This document shows, piece by piece, positions 25,085 to 38,320 of a stretch of DNA of 53,625 nt. Made by a program: the position numbers and the translations under genes. Numbering within the stretch: the stretch's first letter is position 1; every line of letters starts with the position of its first letter. The stretch is from CAADGY01 sp900696665. GTDB taxonomy: Bacteria > Acidobacteriota > Terriglobia > Bryobacterales > Bryobacteraceae. The notes below the pieces were generated by a model, which searched no databases, was not told where the DNA came from, and was given only the letters and a program-made list of their open reading frames with translations. The stretch lies in the NCBI GenBank assembly GCA_035063885.1, contig JAPSFM010000027.1, forward strand, positions 1 through 53,625, written 5' to 3'.

Positions 25085-25129
25085 CACCGGGTTTCATCCC
25101 ACGTGCGGTGTAATCTGGAATAAGTAGTA

Positions 25130-25789
25130 ATGGCACTGAGTCGTTCGGCCGTTCAAGAGCTTTACACAGCGGAAATCGACCGCTACAGTTCCTTCGTTGT
25201 AATTTTCCAGTCCCGGCGAGGGATACAGGCGCTGTTAGAAAGCTCCCCCGTGCTTCGAAACGGAATGCGCGTACTGGATGCGGGATGCGGGTTCGGCATG
25301 GCGACGTTCGCGTTTATCGATGCACTCCGGCGGAAGAATCTCGATTACAAGAGCATCGACGGCTTCGACCTTACTCCCCGGATGCTCCACCGCTTCCAGG
25401 AAACGTTGGATGCCCGAGGCATCCCCAGAGTGCAGCTTCAGCGGGCCGATGTTTTAGCCCTTGAGACTCTGCCCTCGTCGTGGAAGGACTATGACTTAAT
25501 CCTGTCGGCTTCCATGCTCGAATATCTCCCGAAACCGGATCTCCCGCAGGCGTTGCGGGAACTCCACGCGCGGCTGGCGCCCGATGGTTGCATGCTGGGG
25601 ATGATTACGCGAAAGACACCAGAAACGAAGGTACTCATTGAATGGTGGTGGCACGCTCAACGTTATTCAAAGCGTGAGTTGTTGCGGATCTTCGAAGGAG
25701 CGGGGTTTCGTAGCCCCACATTCAGGCGATTCCCCTGGCGCTATTTCTGGCTGAACCGAGGGTCCTACGTTGTAGAGGTCCGGAAGTAG
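25130..25789 (+). CDS. Class I SAM-dependent methyltransferase
   Basis: 219 residues, cytoplasmic. Motif I VLDAGCGFGMATFAFIDAL near 50, an acidic strand end in SIDGFDLTPRML, then LQRADVLALETL, motif IV DLILSASMLEYLPKPDL and motif VI LAPDGCMLGMITRK. The C-terminal part is Trp/Arg-rich (IEWWWHAQRYSKRELLRIF; FPWRYFWLN), perhaps for membrane contact or substrate binding. Substrate unknown. Another methyltransferase gene follows on the same strand, so they may act together. Confidence 0.85.
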   Translation: MALSRSAVQELYTAEIDRYSSFVVIFQSRRGIQALLESSPVLRNGMRVLDAGCGFGMATFAFIDALRRKNLDYKSIDGFDLTPRMLHRFQETLDARGIPRVQLQRADVLALETLPSSWKDYDLILSASMLEYLPKPDLPQALRELHARLAPDGCMLGMITRKTPETKVLIEWWWHAQRYSKRELLRIFEGAGFRSPTFRRFPWRYFWLNRGSYVVEVRK

Positions 25790-25884
25790 TTTCAACGCGC
25801 CCTCAGAAAAAGGCGCATACGCAGATGGCGGCGTGGACCCGCATTCCCTTGCCTGCGAATCGAACGGACGTGCGCAGGCGACAT

Positions 25885-26526
25885 ATGGATGCTCTTAAAG
25901 CTGGTCTGGCACAGCGGATCTTCGCGTGGGCACTGGCCCGCTTCAACAAGCGCTACGAGCAGTTTGTGTCGAACTACAAGCGGCAACTTTTTGCCGGGAT
26001 CCGCGGAACCGTGCTCGAACTTGGAGCGGGGACAGGAGCGAATCTTCGTTACATGCCGCCGGAACAGGTGCGCTGGACGGGCGTCGAGCTCAATCCGTTC
26101 ATGACGTCCTATCTTCGGCGTGAGGCGAACCGGGTCAACCTGCCGGTCTCGATGCTGATTGCTCCGGCGGACACGCTGCCTGTGCGCGACAGCAGTGTCG
26201 ACGCCGTGATCAGCACGCTTGTCCTCTGCTGCGTTCCCAGTCCGCAACGCTGCCTTCAGGATGTGCTGCGCGTTCTGAAGCCCGGAGGAAACTTTCTGTT
26301 CATCGAGCACGTGGCGGCACCACAGGGAAGCCGCCTGCGGCGTATCCAGAACCTGGTAACTCCAGGTTGGAAGCGGCTGGGCGATGGATGCCACCCCAAT
26401 CGCCAAACCTTAGCCGACATTGAAGCCGCCGGCTTCGAGAGCGTCTCTTATCGCGAGATCACGGCTCCCACCCCGATCGTGAGCCCGCAGATTGCCGGCG
26501 TGGCGGCAAAAGCCCGCCCCGTTTAG
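25885..26526 (+). CDS. Class I SAM-dependent methyltransferase, METTL7/UbiE-like
   Basis: 213 residues from the ATG at 25885. The fold begins with VLELGAGTGANLRYMPPE, then WTGVELNPFMTSYL, the acidic PADTLPVRDSSVDAVIST and VLRVLKPGGNFLFIEHVAAP, which is close to the METTL7-like group that methylates small molecules. The N-terminal helix IFAWALARFNKRYEQFV is typical of that group and supports this start; an in-frame ATG at 25825 would add 20 residues of no family resemblance. Its TAG stop overlaps the TAA stop of the convergent hydrolase gene by two bases. Substrate unknown. Confidence 0.82.
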   Translation: MDALKAGLAQRIFAWALARFNKRYEQFVSNYKRQLFAGIRGTVLELGAGTGANLRYMPPEQVRWTGVELNPFMTSYLRREANRVNLPVSMLIAPADTLPVRDSSVDAVISTLVLCCVPSPQRCLQDVLRVLKPGGNFLFIEHVAAPQGSRLRRIQNLVTPGWKRLGDGCHPNRQTLADIEAAGFESVSYREITAPTPIVSPQIAGVAAKARPV

Positions 26527-27932
26527 TTCGCCGTCAGCCGCAAGGCGATGTCTTCGGTGTACTCGGGTGAATCCAGGGTTGCTTTCCCTCCGGGGTGCCG
26601 CAGTGTACCCGACTTCTCCACGTTGGCCGATTTCGGATTCACCCACATCATGTGATAAGTTCCCGCAGGAAGCTGGAGTTCCAGGGCCAGGTGGTGCGGG
26701 GTGGCGTCAACCTGGTAGCGTGGCCTGGCGTCTTTCACAACACGCCCGTGATGGATATAGACGGCATAGGATTTTCCCGGCTCCACCAGCGCCTGAAACG
26801 AATCATTCTCCGGCAACCCGCCCGCCAGAATGCTGCGGTCGGGCTTCATGTGTATGAAGCTGATACGATCCATGAAGTCATGCAGGTTTCGCAGGTGCTG
26901 GCGCAAACGGGTGCTCCCGCCGCCGGGTTGAGCCGGAGGATATTGAAACGTCCCGCCCTCGCTGCCCGCCACGAAGGAGTAATCCAGATTGTTGTATAGT
27001 GCGCCTCCTGCCAGCAGGAACTCCCAACCCTGGATCCGGTAAGTGGCGTCTTCCATTCCGTCAAAACCGGTTTCGTTGTTGCCGATAGCCTTGTTCAGGC
27101 CGTAATTCATCGCCACGCTTTCCGGCGGCCGCGAATAATGAAAGTTGAAGATGGAGACCAGCGGATTGGGGTTTTCAATTTTGCTGGAGCCGTTCGCGAT
27201 GTTCTGGGCGATCAAGTGCCGCTTGGGCAGCGTCTTTTCGGTTTCGGCAATCACCCCGGCGATGTGCGCCTGCCACTCCAGGGTCACACCGCCGAAGTAC
27301 GGTTCGTTGCAGATCTCGTAATAGAGATTGTCGAACCCGTTCAACTCGGTGACGATCTTCTTCACCATTGCCACCTGCACCTTCACCAATTCGGGATGAC
27401 GGAGAGTGAGAACCTCCTGCCGTTCTACGTTTCCGAGGTTGTTGACGTTGTTCCGGGCGTTGAGCGGACTCGCCTCCCACATTTCGTCTTTGTAATACGG
27501 GCAGAAGAGCACCAGTTCCACCACCACATCGTGATCGTTCGCTTTCCGCAAGAAATCCTTCAGCCGCGCGAAATACGCCTGGTCCCATTTCGTCAGGTCG
27601 AACTTGTCACCCGCGCGCTGCCACGGCGCAATGAACCGGCCCGGCTTGGGTGCAAGGGTGTTGGAGGCGATCTGGAACGAACCGGGCACTTCACTGTACA
27701 CGCCGGTAAAAGTCCGGGTGAGATTCAGGCGGTCACGATTCAAAGTCTCCAGGTACCGGGTGTAATTGAAATCGAGATTCAGCACCGCTCCATAGTGTTC
27801 TCCGGACGTTATCAGAACGGCCGGCTTGCCGCGAAAAAGAAAATAGTGAGGATTCTCCGGATGGAGGCGGAGAGGTTCTGTCCCCAGGACGGTAAGGGAA
27901 ACCATCCCTGTGAGCCAGAGCCTTCGAGTCAC
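26523..27932 (-). CDS. Exported GH5-like glycoside hydrolase
   Basis: 469 residues. A signal peptide (RRLWLTGMVSLTVLGTEP) is followed by a TIM-barrel domain of the cellulase/DUF4038 type: FRGKPAVLITSGEHYG near 25, NLTRTFTGVYSEVPGS near 65, DHDVVVELVLFCPYY near 130, then the acid/base motif YEICNEPYFGG near 207 and a candidate nucleophile Glu in IGNNETGFDGM near 286. The final ~90 residues form a beta domain (ALELQLPAGTYHMMWVNP). It would act on polysaccharide outside the cytoplasm, substrate unknown. The GTG start at 27932 is set by GGAGG at 27942-27938 with a five-base gap, and it overlaps the stop of the upstream exonuclease gene (GTGA), so the two are coupled. Confidence 0.82.
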   Translation of the reverse strand: MTRRLWLTGMVSLTVLGTEPLRLHPENPHYFLFRGKPAVLITSGEHYGAVLNLDFNYTRYLETLNRDRLNLTRTFTGVYSEVPGSFQIASNTLAPKPGRFIAPWQRAGDKFDLTKWDQAYFARLKDFLRKANDHDVVVELVLFCPYYKDEMWEASPLNARNNVNNLGNVERQEVLTLRHPELVKVQVAMVKKIVTELNGFDNLYYEICNEPYFGGVTLEWQAHIAGVIAETEKTLPKRHLIAQNIANGSSKIENPNPLVSIFNFHYSRPPESVAMNYGLNKAIGNNETGFDGMEDATYRIQGWEFLLAGGALYNNLDYSFVAGSEGGTFQYPPAQPGGGSTRLRQHLRNLHDFMDRISFIHMKPDRSILAGGLPENDSFQALVEPGKSYAVYIHHGRVVKDARPRYQVDATPHHLALELQLPAGTYHMMWVNPKSANVEKSGTLRHPGGKATLDSPEYTEDIALRLTAN

Positions 27933-29182
27933 AATAACCTCCGGGTGCGCGGTATGGCGAGGCGCCGGGCAAGCCGCTGCTCGCGGCGCCGCAGAGGACT
28001 CGAATCTTCGCACGCGAGCGCTGCCCGGGTCATCTCCAGCGCCATCGTGTAGTTCCGCTCCCGGTGTTCATAATACTTCGCCAGATCTTCCAGTGCGGCG
28101 GCGCGGAAAGGATTGCGGCAGGCCGACAGTTCGGTAAGCACCGCAACCGAAGCGTCCATGCGTCCGAGTTTTCTCTCCAGTTGCGCCACTTCCCATAGCG
28201 TCCGGAATAACAGGTCGCCGGGTAGCCCGGCATCCACTGCACGGCGGAACAGCAGGAGCGCGTCTTCCATCCGGCCGCATTTACGCAGCCAGCGCCCGAT
28301 CCCCACCATTTCCGGCCCGTGCCTCAGGCGCGCCTCGGCCGGCGAGCGGAACGCCCACGGCACAATCGCGCACAAACAGGCCAGAGTCAGAATATCGATG
28401 GCATTGTGATGAAAAATCGGCGCCACACGAAAAGCTTCACGGTGCCGCAGATACTCGAAGTAGACGTAGGGAATCATCTCGCCCGGGAGATCCCCCTCGC
28501 GCTCTACTCCCAGGACCTGATTTTCGAGATCCACCAGGCGGCAGCTTTCGAATTGAAGCTTCCACAAGCGGCGCGCCCCGTACAACAGATCGACATGCCT
28601 CATATGGTCGAATGGCGCCTTCCGCCGCGACATGCGGTAGCGGGTTTCGAGCAGAGGCTGGTCATACGCTCTTCCGTTGTACGTCACCAGCACTGAAAAT
28701 TCCGACAGGTACCTCTCAAGCGCGAACAACAGGCTTGCTTCTTCGTCGTAATCCCGCATGAAGAACTGGCGCAGGTGAAACCCCTTCGCGGTGATCCGTC
28801 CCACGCCGATGAGAAACGCATACGTGCCCGACCCGCCGGCGAGACCGGTCGTTTCCGTATCCAAAAAGGCCCAGTGATGCGGGGCAACCGGATCGACGGC
28901 GCAGCCCGTCAGTTCGTCGAACAGGTCCGGAGGCAGATCGTTCAAATCCGATATGCCGATGCTGCCATGCCGGCGGTGGCGCTCCCAAATTCGCTCGGTT
29001 TCAAAGTGACGCCCTTGCGGGGTTTCCACTTCCTGGCCGCTGAGCCAGTGTTCGATGGAATAGCGCTCCGGAAGCCGCCAATCCTGGGCCGCTGACTGCA
29101 GGGGCGTTGTGGCGCCTGCGTATTTCCTGTCTATGCGCGCAATGCGGCGCCGTAGCTGCTGAAGCTGGTCCTGTAGATCCAT
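27929..29182 (-). CDS. RNase H-like exonuclease, YprB family, with TPR tail
   Basis: 417 residues. Residues ~100-265 form a 3'-5' exonuclease-like domain of DEDD type: FLDTETTGLAGGSG (motif I), VLVTYNGRAYDQPLLETRY (motif II) and FHHNAIDILTLACL (motif III), each with its acidic residue. The remaining ~150 residues are helical repeats (LLFRRAVDAGLPGDLLF; AALEDLAKYYEHRERNYT) resembling TPRs. An N-terminal coiled segment (LQDQLQQLRRRIARI) precedes the nuclease part. This matches YprB/RNase_H_2 proteins; substrate, DNA or RNA, is not known. It lies downstream of the ABC-F gene by 34 bases and ends in the start of the GH gene. Confidence 0.85.
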   Translation of the reverse strand: MDLQDQLQQLRRRIARIDRKYAGATTPLQSAAQDWRLPERYSIEHWLSGQEVETPQGRHFETERIWERHRRHGSIGISDLNDLPPDLFDELTGCAVDPVAPHHWAFLDTETTGLAGGSGTYAFLIGVGRITAKGFHLRQFFMRDYDEEASLLFALERYLSEFSVLVTYNGRAYDQPLLETRYRMSRRKAPFDHMRHVDLLYGARRLWKLQFESCRLVDLENQVLGVEREGDLPGEMIPYVYFEYLRHREAFRVAPIFHHNAIDILTLACLCAIVPWAFRSPAEARLRHGPEMVGIGRWLRKCGRMEDALLLFRRAVDAGLPGDLLFRTLWEVAQLERKLGRMDASVAVLTELSACRNPFRAAALEDLAKYYEHRERNYTMALEMTRAALACEDSSPLRRREQRLARRLAIPRTRRLL

Positions 29183-29216
29183 CTGGCAGGTTCGCTTTTT
29201 CTTTGCCCCAATAATA

Positions 29217-31139
<1,923 letters not shown>

Positions 31140-31145
31140 TGCTCC

Positions 31146-32702
31146 CTACTGCCTTCGGAGCACGCGTCCGGGGAGTGCACCGGTCGGCTGTGATTGATCG
31201 ACAACCGGTATTCCGTTGACAAGCACCATCTCGAAGCCCTCCGAAAACTGGTGGGGCTCCTGGAACGTGGCCTTGTCCTGGACAGTGTCCGGATCGAAGA
31301 GGACCAGATCCGCCGCCATACCTTCCAGGATCCGTCCCCTGTCGCGGAAGCCGAAGGTGCGTGCCGGCAACGATGTCATACGGCGTATGGCATCTTCGAG
31401 GGTAAGTACCTTTCGTACGCGAACGAACTCCGCCAGCACGCGCGCGTTGGTGCCATACGAGCGCGGATGCGGGACGCCGGCGCCGGGTTCCTGCACACCG
31501 CCATCGCTGGCCACGGCGGTATTGGGGTATCGCAGGATACGTTCGACATCCTGCTGCCCCATGGAATGATAGACCATGTGCGCGCCCCCGGCCTGCATGA
31601 GGTCTAACACCGTCCGGATCTCGTTGGCGAGAGTTTTCCGCCGGCCCTTCATGAGATTGATCCGGCTGATGGTCTTGCCTTCGTAAGAACGGTCGGGCGA
31701 GAAACTACCCACCATTGCATAGGAGTAATCCCTGTGCCCGAGATGATGGAGCCTGGCGGCCATCTCGCGTTTGATGCGTGCAAGTGTCCGCGGCTCCGAA
31801 AGCCGTTTTTTGAGGGCCTCCGCGCCTCCGGCCAGCGCCCAACTCGGCAGAACAATTCCCAGGTTCGTGCTGGAGCGGTCATACGGATATTGATCCACTA
31901 CGACGTCCACGCCTTCGCGCCGGAATTTTTCAACCAGCGCGATAGATTTGCCGCTCGTACCCCACAGACGCTTGTTGTCGATCTTGAAATGCGATAACTG
32001 CACCGGCACGCCTGCTTCGCGGCCCACGTGAACCGCTTCGGTAATCGCTTCAAGAACCTTGTCGCCTTCATCCCGCATGTGGCTGGCGTACACGCCGCCG
32101 TATTTCGCGGCTGCTTTGGCCAGACTCACTACCTCCCCGGTATTGGCGTAGGTGCCCGGGATGTAGATGAGGCCGGTGGAAAAGCCAACGGCGCCGTCGC
32201 GCATGCCCTGTTCCACCAGTTCCTGCATACGGACGATCTCCTCCGGCGTGGCCTGGCGATTCTCCGTTCCCATCACATCGCGCCGCACCGAGTTGTGGCC
32301 GATCAGCGAGGAGACGTTCAACCCGATGCCCGTCTTTTCCAGGTCGCTGAAGAAGCCGGCGAGGTCTACGCGCGAGCCGCCGCAGTTGCCCGTCACAATC
32401 GTAGTGACGCCATCGCGCACGTAGTTGCCGGCGGCGGGAATCTTCAAAATGCCGCCCTCGACGTGCGTATGAACGTCGATGAAACCTGGAGCGAGAACCA
32501 GGCCGCGAGCGTCTAGGGTTCGCTTCGCGGAGGCATCCTGAAGCTTTCCGACCGCCGCGATTTTTCCGTTCTCTACCGCGACATCGGCGTGGAACCAGGG
32601 ATTGCCCGAGCCATCGACGACTCTTGCATTGCGGATGAGCAGATCGTAGCCGGCTGCCGGAAACACGGCGAGACCGAGCAGGCAGAGTACAAGCGCCTTC
32701 AT
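31146..32702 (-). CDS. Exported D-aminoacylase/N-acyl-D-amino-acid deacylase family amidohydrolase
   Basis: 518 residues. A signal peptide (ALVLCLLGLAVFPAAG) precedes an amidohydrolase: DLLIRNARVVDGSGNPWF, then APGFIDVHTHVEGG with the HxH metal motif near 76, TGNCGGSRVDLAGF near 105, YASHMRDEGDKVLEAI near 205, VQLSHFKIDNKRLWG near 232 and ASDGGVQEPGAGVPHPR near 395 with the catalytic Asp. These are the landmarks of the D-aminoacylase family, which cleaves N-acyl-D-amino acids. Location outside the cytoplasm suggests use of peptidoglycan- or soil-derived D-amino-acid derivatives. It is six bases upstream of the ABC-F start in operon order. Confidence 0.88.
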   Translation of the reverse strand: MKALVLCLLGLAVFPAAGYDLLIRNARVVDGSGNPWFHADVAVENGKIAAVGKLQDASAKRTLDARGLVLAPGFIDVHTHVEGGILKIPAAGNYVRDGVTTIVTGNCGGSRVDLAGFFSDLEKTGIGLNVSSLIGHNSVRRDVMGTENRQATPEEIVRMQELVEQGMRDGAVGFSTGLIYIPGTYANTGEVVSLAKAAAKYGGVYASHMRDEGDKVLEAITEAVHVGREAGVPVQLSHFKIDNKRLWGTSGKSIALVEKFRREGVDVVVDQYPYDRSSTNLGIVLPSWALAGGAEALKKRLSEPRTLARIKREMAARLHHLGHRDYSYAMVGSFSPDRSYEGKTISRINLMKGRRKTLANEIRTVLDLMQAGGAHMVYHSMGQQDVERILRYPNTAVASDGGVQEPGAGVPHPRSYGTNARVLAEFVRVRKVLTLEDAIRRMTSLPARTFGFRDRGRILEGMAADLVLFDPDTVQDKATFQEPHQFSEGFEMVLVNGIPVVDQSQPTGALPGRVLRRQ

Positions 32703-32757
32703 GAATAGGTGTCTCCTCTCAGTTTACCTTTGCGGGGAAGGACGCGACGCGGCCGTC

Positions 32758-33603
32758 TCAATTGCAGAAGAAGTTCAGCGATTTGGCGATATACTCCTTC
32801 ATCTCGCTACGCTGGACCACCGCGTCCAGAAATCCATGTTCGAGCAGGAATTCACTTCGCTGAAATCCTTGCGGTAGCTTTTGGCGAATGGTCTGTTCGA
32901 TAACGCGCGGGCCGGCGAACCCGATCAGCGCCCCCGGCTCGGCTATGTTCAGATCTCCGAGCATGGCGAAGCTGGCGGTGACGCCTCCGGTCGTTGGGTC
33001 CGTCAATACGCTGATGTACGGGACCTTTGCCTCGTCCAGGCGCATGAGCGCCGCGCTGATCTTCGCCAATTGCATGAGGCTGACCGCGCCTTCCTGCATA
33101 CGGGCGCCGCCGGATGCGGAGATGATGATCAACGGCGCGCGCCCCTCAATCGAACGTTCAATCGCGCGCGTGATCTTCTCTCCCATGACCGCGCCCATGC
33201 TGCCGCCGATAAATTTCAGCTCCAGCGCGCAGATATTCACCGGGCGTCCGTTCAGCTTGCCGCGGGCTGATACGAGTGCGTCCGGCAGAGACGTGCTGGC
33301 CTGCATCGCTGCGAGCCGGTCCTTGTAGCCCTTCGAATCGACGAAGTTGAGCGGATCGGTCGAAACCAGGTTGGTGTCCAATTCCTCCCACTCGCCGTCG
33401 AAGAGGATCTTCAGGCGCGTACGCGCGTCAATCTTGAAATGAAAAGAGCACTTCGGGCAGACCTGCAGATTCTCCTCGAGCGTTTTGCGCCAGACGATCT
33501 GACGGCAGTTGTCGCACTTCTGCCAGAGTCCCTCGGTGCGCACATGCCGCTCCTGCGGCGTGCCCGTCTCGACGCTCGGCTTCTTGCGAGTGAACCAGGA
33601 CAT
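32758..33603 (-). CDS. accD: Acetyl-CoA carboxylase carboxyltransferase subunit beta
   Basis: 281 residues. With AccA it moves the carboxyl group from biotin to acetyl-CoA, the first step of fatty-acid synthesis. The N-terminal zinc ribbon is visible as WQKCDNCRQIVWRKTL and LQVCPKCSFHFK with four cysteines. The crotonase-like core follows: GKLNGRPVNICALELKFIGG, SMGAVMGEKI, LIIISASGGARMQEGAVSL with the oxyanion glycines, PYISVLTDPTTGGVTASFAM and GFAGPRVIEQTIRQKLPQGF. No AccA gene is in the window. It is 12 bases downstream of rlmH. Confidence 0.96.
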   Translation of the reverse strand: MSWFTRKKPSVETGTPQERHVRTEGLWQKCDNCRQIVWRKTLEENLQVCPKCSFHFKIDARTRLKILFDGEWEELDTNLVSTDPLNFVDSKGYKDRLAAMQASTSLPDALVSARGKLNGRPVNICALELKFIGGSMGAVMGEKITRAIERSIEGRAPLIIISASGGARMQEGAVSLMQLAKISAALMRLDEAKVPYISVLTDPTTGGVTASFAMLGDLNIAEPGALIGFAGPRVIEQTIRQKLPQGFQRSEFLLEHGFLDAVVQRSEMKEYIAKSLNFFCN

Positions 33604-33614
33604 GAAGCTCTAAA

Positions 33615-34034
33615 TTAGCGCGGGTAAGGATGGCCCCGCAATGTGGTGACGGCTCTATAGATCTGCTCGGCCAGCATGGCGCGCGCCAGTTCGTGCGGCC
33701 AGGTCATCTTTGAAAGAGAGAGCAAAAGGTCGGCCTGTGCTTTCCAGCCCGCCGGGAAGCCGTCGGCTCCGCCTACCACGAACAGCAGGTCGCGGCCTTC
33801 CATTTCGTGCCGGGCCAGCAGAGCGGCGAACGCCGCCGAATCCATCGGTTTGCCGCCGGGATCGAGCAAAATCTTCATCGCGCCGGAGTGGCGTGTCCAG
33901 ATGGCGGCCCGTTCGGGATGAATTTCCCGCATCTCGCATTTTGCGTACCGCTGTGTGCGTTTGATGTACTCCCCGGCGATGCGGTTGGCATTCGCGTCGC
34001 GCGACTTTCCGATGTAGTAGAGCAGAATCTTCAA
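33615..34034 (-). CDS. rlmH: 23S rRNA (pseudouridine-1915-N3) methyltransferase RlmH
   Basis: 139 residues of the SPOUT class. The knot is visible in the C-terminal half: LLFVVGGADGFPAGW, then LSLSKMTWPHELARAMLAEQIYRAVTTLRGHPY, the family signature, slightly changed at the end (Pro replaces the usual His). The N-terminal MKILLYYIGKSRDA is normal. The start is TTG at 34034, with GAGG at 34045-34042 seven bases before it. The start overlaps the stop of an aldo/keto reductase remnant (TTGA), so translation of this ribosome-maturation gene may still depend on ribosomes reading a broken frame. Confidence 0.93.
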   Translation of the reverse strand: MKILLYYIGKSRDANANRIAGEYIKRTQRYAKCEMREIHPERAAIWTRHSGAMKILLDPGGKPMDSAAFAALLARHEMEGRDLLFVVGGADGFPAGWKAQADLLLSLSKMTWPHELARAMLAEQIYRAVTTLRGHPYPR

Positions 34035-34545
34035 TCGCCGGCCTCGAAGCCATGCTGCTTTCTGTGGTGCGGACCATCGAAGTTCTTCGCGGCTTTGAAT
34101 AGCCAGTACTGGCCTTCACCCGCTTCCTCACGCACTCTGCGGAGCAGGCTTTCCTTCGCTACCCCATCCACGAGGTTGAAATTCCGGGCGAGGGCGATGT
34201 CCCGCTTCAATTGCGCCGTGGCCGTAATGCGCATAACCTGGACGCCGACCGGCATACTCAGGCAGTAATGGTAACACGCGTCCACGGTAATCCCTGCTAT
34301 GTTGACCAAGCGCCGTCTCCGCTGCCCAACCCCTTCATCCCGAACACGCCGGCATGCTTTACGACACAGACAGGCACGACCTCTTCTTGAAAGCTGCGGA
34401 AATGGGTATGCATACAGGTTGATGGGCATCTGGACAGCGTCTCACTCGTGCGGCTTAGGAAGCATCTTCAACTGAATGCGGGGGAAGCCAATAAACGGGG
34501 CCCTCCCCGCCTGCTGCGCCTCGCACGCCGCGTACCACTCCCTCG
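34031..34545 (-). pseudogene. Decayed aldo/keto reductase, C-terminal half
   Basis: One degraded reading frame (A) and a neighbouring frame (B) together spell the second half of an aldo/keto reductase. In frame A from about 34545: REWYAACEAQQAGRAPFIGF, a short deletion, then RIQLKMLPKPHE, a TGA at 34444-34442 where relatives have Trp, then DAVQMPINLYA. Frame B then carries THFRSFQEEVVPV and HAGVFGMKGLGSGDGA. Frame A resumes with LVNIAGITVDACYHYCLSM, VMRITATAQLKRDIALARNF, EEAGEGQYWLFK and DGPHHRKQHGF. So there are at least one nonsense change, two mutually compensating frameshifts and a small deletion. The catalytic N-terminal half is missing. The open frame at 34031-34429 would be annotated as a hypothetical gene, but it is not one. 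It separates rlmH from uvrA. Confidence 0.8.
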
Positions 34546-34607
34546 CGCTGCGGCGGTGTTGGATCGTGGGACAATGAGATATTCGGCTCAACCTCCCGAC
34601 TCTCACT

Positions 34608-37366
<2,759 letters not shown>

Positions 37367-37370
<4 letters not shown>

Positions 37371-38320
37371 GCCGCTACACGGTTCGTCCACTCGATCTGG
37401 ATTCGTTACGGACAGTGTCTCTTCGCGCACGGGGAGGCAAAGTGCACGCCGCCGACTTCGCGCGCCCGTACCGCAAAGCGGAAGGGCTGGCCGGATTTCT
37501 CGATGGCCTGCCGCACATCCTGGCCGGCGATTCGGTTCGCGCCGTGATAGCTGCCATACAGGATGCGCGCGAACACGGCAAACCCGTGATCTGGGCCCTG
37601 GGCGGACACGTCATCAAGTGCGGACTGGCTCCGGTGCTGATTGAGTTGATGTCGCGCCGCTATTGCACCGCGCTTGCCATGAACGGCGCGGCTGCCATTC
37701 ACGATTTCGAGATCGCTCTTGCCGGCCACACCAGCGAAGAGGTGGAAGCTGTCCTGCCCGATGGCGCCTTTGGCTCTGCAGAGGAGACAGGGCGTGAAAT
37801 GAATCGGGCTTTGGCAGCGGGCGAAGGCATTGGGGCCGGGGAAGCGCTCGGCCGCGCGCTGGACGGACTCGCAGATCCGCAATTCGCTGACAAGAGCCTG
37901 CTCCTTCAGGCTTGGCGCCGCTCGGTGCCGGTCACGGTTCATATCGCCATCGGCACCGATACGCCGCACACGCATCCGGCTGTGGACCCCGGCGCGTTGG
38001 GGCGCTCCACGCACCACGATTTTCGCCTGTTCTGTTCGCTTGTGTCGGCGCTCAACGAGGGCGGTGTGTACATCAACTGCGGCTCCGCCGTGATCATGCC
38101 GGAGGTTTTTCTGAAAGCGGTATCGGCGGTCCGCAACCTGGGAATTCCACTGGCGGAATTCACCACGGTGAATCTCGACTTCCTTCAACATTACCGTCCG
38201 CGTGTGAATGTAGTGGAGCGTCCGCACATCACGGCCGGTGGGCACGGCTATTCCCTTACCGGACACCATGAACTGATGCTTCCGCTGATTGCCGCCGCAC
38301 TGATCGAGCAGGACGCATGA
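37367..38320 (+). CDS. Deoxyhypusine-synthase-like protein
   Basis: 317 residues. The fold resembles deoxyhypusine synthase: KPVIWALGGHVIKCGLAP (dinucleotide-binding turn), YCTALAMNGAAAIHDFEIAL with the conserved NGA..HD, AGHTSEEVEAVL, then SVPVTVHIAIGTDTPHTHP and GGVYINCGSAVIMPEVFLKAV. Bacteria have no eIF5A, so relatives of this type carry out other NAD-linked reactions such as homospermidine formation, or have unknown roles. The catalytic lysine loop of true deoxyhypusine synthase is not recognisable here. The start is GTG overlapping the uvrA stop (GTGA), and the stop overlaps the next start (ATGA). Product assignment beyond the fold family is not possible. Confidence 0.65.

Noticed and set aside
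27929..28013. Longer N-terminus of the GH5-like protein starting at 28013
   Set aside because: The extra 27 residues are not signal-like and a good GGAGG site fixes the GTG at 27932.
34031..34429. Open frame of 132 codons upstream of rlmH as a normal small gene
   Set aside because: Its middle has no family resemblance while the alternate frame does, and it continues past a TGA upstream; treated as a pseudogene instead.
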